Part shown: positions 63,941 to 64,000 of the stretch, piece by piece
How positions within the stretch are numbered: the first letter of the stretch is position 1
Layout of the letters: every line of letters begins with the position of its first letter
Source: Candidatus Magnetocorallium paracelense
GTDB lineage: Bacteria > Nitrospirota > Thermodesulfovibrionia > Thermodesulfovibrionales > Magnetobacteriaceae
Direction of reading: 5' to 3'
Assembly: GCA_029001845.1 (NCBI GenBank)
Contig: JAREWP010000075.1
Span: 124,001 to 188,000, forward strand
Length of the DNA stretch: 64,000 nucleotides
Notes under the pieces: model-generated
The model's database searches: none
Told to the model about the DNA's origin: nothing
The model's input: only the letters and a program-made list of their open reading frames with translations
Program-made: the position numbers and the translations under genes

Positions 63941-64000
63941 CGATGAACCGCTTTTTCCGACAGGAATAATTTGCCTGATAGGAAATTTTTTCCTTTTATT

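Overview
The window looks like part of a chromosome from a Gram-negative (diderm), free-living bacterium with moderately AT-rich DNA. An Mla-type lipid-transport permease and ATPase, type IV pilins, a full-length RNase E/G, a CheX-type chemotaxis operon and Rsb-style partner-switching regulators together suggest a deltaproteobacterial-type (Desulfobacterota-like) or candidate-phylum lineage. No rRNA, tRNA or CRISPR array was seen, so the lineage is inferred from gene families only.

Layout. 0-5 kb (minus strand): a long membrane/spermidine-synthase-like fusion and two type IV pilin genes, one with a dockerin-like calcium loop and a good sigma-54 promoter candidate. 5.8-10.7 kb (plus): a tight operon for a nucleotide-linked amino sugar (Gfo/Idh dehydrogenase, two PLP aminotransferases, hexapeptide acyltransferase, SDR epimerase). 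10.7-27.7 kb: the most unusual part, six paralogous ~620-residue polytopic membrane proteins with a D-T-D-x-Y/F-W-H motif, interleaved with two polyprenyl-phosphate glycosyltransferases, a WecE-type transaminase, two methyltransferases and another acyltransferase. I read it as a surface-glycan or glycoprotein assembly locus whose GT-C-like transferase family has expanded by tandem duplication. 27.8-30 kb: two decaying genes (a TPR/GT-C protein and a radical SAM protein).

30.6-49 kb is mostly housekeeping and regulation: RNase E/G, an UMF1-type MFS protein, an RsbW/STAS pair, a GH57-like protein, then a minus-strand operon PP2C phosphatase - anti-sigma kinase - STAS - MlaE - MlaF, which physically ties serine-phosphorylation signalling to a lipid ABC transporter. 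A glycine-rich small-protein gene with a strong terminator, an L-2-hydroxyglutarate oxidase-like enzyme, a DUF1640 protein, MoxR, two lipid-type membrane enzymes and MutY follow. 47-52.5 kb holds gene debris: an AAA/PD-(D/E)XK remnant, a transposase tail, two related small membrane genes broken by stops or frameshifts, and a damaged transglutaminase-like gene.

52.7-61 kb is a chemosensory operon: CheR, a methyl-accepting protein with almost no sensory domain, CheW, CheY, CheX, a second CheY, a FapA/DUF342 protein and CheA; CheB is absent from the window. Aconitase and a histidine phosphatase end the window.

Intergenic DNA is full of dispersed repeats. Many are built from 7-bp units (variants of CTGAAGG, TCAGCNN and GTTTACR), and a ~140-bp element bounded by such heptads occurs at four sites.
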